From positions 1-13,827 of the forward strand of contig JAZNIM010000231.1 of assembly GCA_045577475.1 (NCBI GenBank): DNA of 13,827 nucleotides, in the 5' to 3' direction. Under the pieces are notes generated by a model, which saw only the letters and a list, made by a program, of their open reading frames with translations, was not told the origin of the DNA and searched no databases. The position numbers were made by a program, and so were the translations under genes. Below, piece by piece: positions 11,855 to 13,827 of the stretch (its first letter is position 1; each line of letters starts with the position of its first letter). This DNA is from UMGS1387 sp045577475 (GTDB lineage Bacteria; Bacillota; Clostridia; Oscillospirales; CAG-382).

Positions 11855-13804
11855 TACACATTGTAAACTGTCACATGGGAATTCTTTCGATAAGTAGTCA
11901 CCACCGAGCCGACCACATCTGCCACATTGATGTTTCGCCAGCGGATGACCTCCGCCGCAAATTGCACAACGTGTGGGGCAATCCGTTCTATCATGACCTT
12001 CACCAACGCACAGTTTGCAAACATGTTTGTCAGTGTCATGATTGTCGTTTTCTCCGCAATATTCACAGTTATACTTTCCATACTCAGGGCAATCAGCGTA
12101 TTCTTTATTCTCATGACCATACATACCGCAGTCCTTGCAGTGGGTGTCCTGTCCGCCGTGTCCCTTGACTTTGCACTTTTCACACACATGGTCTTCTTTT
12201 GCATGGCTCTTTGCGCCACAAAATTCACAACCTTCTTTAGGACATACGGTATATGAATGATCGCCACAGCAAGCACTACAATGGTCGACATTTGCAGGCA
12301 AATACTTTTTGCATTTATCGCAGTGTTTTTCACTCGTTTTATGCCCGTATTCGCCGCAGATTTCGCAAAGACTGTTACAGTTTTCCTTTGCATGACCTTT
12401 TTCTCCACACTTTTCGCATACGTGATCTGATTTTTCATGACCTATTTCAAGGCAAATACTACACTTCTTAGCCTTGCAATTTTCCTTGTCATGTCCTTTT
12501 TCGCCGCATATATCACAAACATGCGCTGAAGCTTCATGCTCAGCAGAACCGCAAACAGGGCATTTCCCGATTTTGCACGCTTCAGCAGTCTTATCTGCAT
12601 GACCGTATGTACCGCAGTCCTTACAGTGGATTTCTTTTTCGCCGTGTCCCTGTCCTTTACATGTTGTACAGATATGACCTGCTTTGTCATGACCCTTTTC
12701 GCCGCATATGTCGCAAGCTTTAACCTTACAAGTAGCCATTCCGTGTCCCTTTTCGCCGCATGTTTCGCAGGGATGGTTCACGGTATCATGATCTAAGCCT
12801 TCCTTCTCGCCGCATATATCGCACTTAAACACCTTGGGTGCAACATACTTTTCGCAAGTGTTGTCCTTCTTGTCTGCATGACCGTACTTTCCGCAATCCT
12901 TGCAGTGGGTGTCCTTTTCGCCGTGTCCCTTGACATTACACTTTGTACAAGTGTGACCTGATCTGTCATGACCCTTCTCGCCGCATATATCGCAAATAGT
13001 AGCCTTACAAGTTGCCTTGCCGTGACCCGTTTCGCCGCAACGCTCGCAAACGTGATTTGCTGTAGTGTGGTTAACACTCTGACAAATAGTACAACAATCA
13101 TTAGACTGGTGTCCCTTGCCGCCGCAGTGAGTACAGATATGTTCTGTTGTTTTATGGTTCTCGAAGCAGTAGTTACATCTGTATATCTGCTCGCTTTTGC
13201 CATATTCTTCCACGGTAATAAGCTCATAACCCGCCGTGTTTGCTTCGTATTCAGCCAAGGGTATGGCTGTGCCTTTTTTCGTTACAACATCGCCTTCTGT
13301 CACACTTACTTTGACGTAAATATGGGGTTCATCATAGTACAAAATTCCGTCACTGCGGTTGTCGTAGTTCTCCATACCATAAGTAACTATAGTCTGTTCA
13401 TTTTCATTGCCGCCGGCGTATTTATTGCTATAGCCTCTGGGGTCGACGTCGTCCTTTTCATATACGGCATAAGCATATTTAACAGGCTCTGTGTACCAAC
13501 GTTCCTCAGCGGGTAGTGATGCATCGGTTTTTTCGTAAAAATCCTCCACATTATCAACAGTTTTTTCAGAACCGTCAATACGGTATAGGTATATAGCTTC
13601 TTCATACACATCCTCATAGAACAGGTCGTCTTCATCATCGCCGTACAGGTAGTCCATAAAGCCTGTGACTCTCATAACCGTCAGCGCAACAAATGCACCG
13701 AGAATACATCCCCCAAGTACAATGAGGGATATGAATATCTTTTTTAGCTGCTGGTGCTTGCGCATGGCAGGACTCATCGGTTTTTGGGGGTGTTTGTTGT
13801 TCAT
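11846..13804 (-). CDS. Membrane-anchored zinc-knuckle array protein (652 aa)
   Basis: Unrecognised family. The N-terminus (MNNKHPQKPMSPAM) is identical to that of the 464-aa protein; one helix at about 23-44 with Lys/Arg before it predicts an outside C-terminus. The juxtamembrane domain (about 70-205) has ERWYTE (101-106), YAVYEKDDVDPRGYSNKYAGG and HIYVKV. From residue 210 about 26 zinc-knuckle units follow, with third-type units at about 301, 395 and 557. A block of about 58 residues beginning at 253 recurs at 346 (93-residue offset). Two places deviate: residues 496-521 (a unit with LPANVDHC and a compact CSACCGDHSYTVC), and the last unit (627-649), where the expected His is Gly and two extra Cys follow. 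ATG start with AGGAG at 13811-13815. First complete gene of the operon; its promoter lies beyond the window. Confidence 0.87.
   Translation of the reverse strand: MNNKHPQKPMSPAMRKHQQLKKIFISLIVLGGCILGAFVALTVMRVTGFMDYLYGDDEDDLFYEDVYEEAIYLYRIDGSEKTVDNVEDFYEKTDASLPAEERWYTEPVKYAYAVYEKDDVDPRGYSNKYAGGNENEQTIVTYGMENYDNRSDGILYYDEPHIYVKVSVTEGDVVTKKGTAIPLAEYEANTAGYELITVEEYGKSEQIYRCNYCFENHKTTEHICTHCGGKGHQSNDCCTICQSVNHTTANHVCERCGETGHGKATCKATICDICGEKGHDRSGHTCTKCNVKGHGEKDTHCKDCGKYGHADKKDNTCEKYVAPKVFKCDICGEKEGLDHDTVNHPCETCGEKGHGMATCKVKACDICGEKGHDKAGHICTTCKGQGHGEKEIHCKDCGTYGHADKTAEACKIGKCPVCGSAEHEASAHVCDICGEKGHDKENCKAKKCSICLEIGHEKSDHVCEKCGEKGHAKENCNSLCEICGEYGHKTSEKHCDKCKKYLPANVDHCSACCGDHSYTVCPKEGCEFCGAKSHAKEDHVCEKCKVKGHGGQDTHCKDCGMYGHENKEYADCPEYGKYNCEYCGENDNHDTDKHVCKLCVGEGHDRTDCPTRCAICGGGHPLAKHQCGRCGRLGGDYLSKEFPCDSLQCVQE
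11858..13177 (-). repeat. Zinc-knuckle coding array of the 652-aa protein
   Basis: About 26 units, with the same alternation of CCHH and CX2CX3GHX4C types. The module GHGEKDTHCKDCGKYGHADK, where one knuckle's His directly abuts the next knuckle's Cys, occurs here and nearly unchanged in the 464-aa array. The final and one internal unit are degenerate. Confidence 0.85.
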
Positions 13805-13826
13805 GGTTTTCTCCTATTTATTCTTG
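13767..13826. repeat. 60-bp perfect direct repeat, copy 2
   Basis: Second copy of the repeat at 11795-11854, 1972 bases away, covering the start of the 652-aa gene, its ribosome site and the bases upstream up to the window edge. Only one base of the window lies beyond it (C here, T in copy 1), so its true right end is nearly defined. Confidence 0.95.
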
Positions 13827-13827
13827 C
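13818..13827 (-). CDS. Possible 3' end of a further upstream paralog (Gln-Glu-stop)
   Basis: By exact analogy with copy 1 of the 60-bp repeat, where the same bases encode the final Gln-Glu-stop of the 652-aa gene, the TAA at 13818-13820 with GAA and CAA codons before it may end another array gene lying outside the window. Only three codons are visible, so this is inference from the repeat alone. Confidence 0.35.

Noticed and set aside
11846..11927. Frameshift at the end of the 652-aa gene
   Set aside because: Neither other minus-strand frame restores a knuckle consensus there, and the stop is in the duplicated 60-bp block, so the degenerate end looks genuine.
7182..13804. Retroviral or retrotransposon Gag remnant
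   Set aside because: Only the knuckle ligand spacing matches. There is no capsid, protease or reverse transcriptase, and the proteins have bacterial signal anchors and ribosome sites.

Overview
The window looks like a chromosomal segment of a low-to-mid G+C Gram-positive anaerobe, probably a gut Clostridia/Oscillospiraceae-type (Ruminococcus-like) bacterium. The grounds are the strong AGGAGG-type ribosome binding sites, a Firmicute-style L10 leader before rplJ-rplL, SLH-domain surface proteins, a TudS/DUF523 protein and frequent GTG/TTG starts. The genus is an inference; no rRNA is present.

Left part (1-4351). The 3' end of a pyrimidine-nucleoside phosphorylase gene, with its terminator, faces a compact minus-strand operon. 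That operon runs from an EamA/DMT permease through a TudS/DUF523 protein to a MutT-like NUDIX hydrolase, with overlapping ends and no ATG starts. A 281-bp gap follows that holds a MITE-like inverted-repeat element (2449-2584). Beyond it lies a second overlapping minus-strand pair, pgeF followed by a radical SAM/SPASM protein.

Middle (4352-7168). A divergent intergenic region carries a near-consensus promoter, an L10 autoregulatory leader and an attenuator-like hairpin, followed by rplJ and rplL. A strong terminator closes that unit directly after rplL, so rpoB does not follow. Next is a secreted protein with a cadherin/Ig-like domain and three SLH repeats, ended by a bidirectional terminator.

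Right part (7182-13827), the unusual part. Four closely spaced minus-strand genes encode paralogous single-pass membrane proteins. Each has a basic cytoplasmic N-terminus, one signal-anchor helix and a juxtamembrane domain with an [E/D]RW[Y/F]xE motif. In three of them (652, 464 and 879 aa) long tandem arrays of zinc-knuckle-like units follow, about 26, 14 and 36 units. CCHH and retroviral-type CX2CX3GHX4C units mostly alternate, with a third longer-spaced type at intervals. The fourth (171 aa) is the same scaffold without knuckles. By the positive-inside rule the arrays should lie outside the membrane. A 60-bp perfect repeat at the 5' ends of the two upstream genes implies recent tandem duplication, and its position suggests a further copy just beyond the right edge. 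I know of no described bacterial family with this architecture. Metal binding or buffering, adhesion or nucleic-acid binding at the surface are all possible; none is shown by the sequence.
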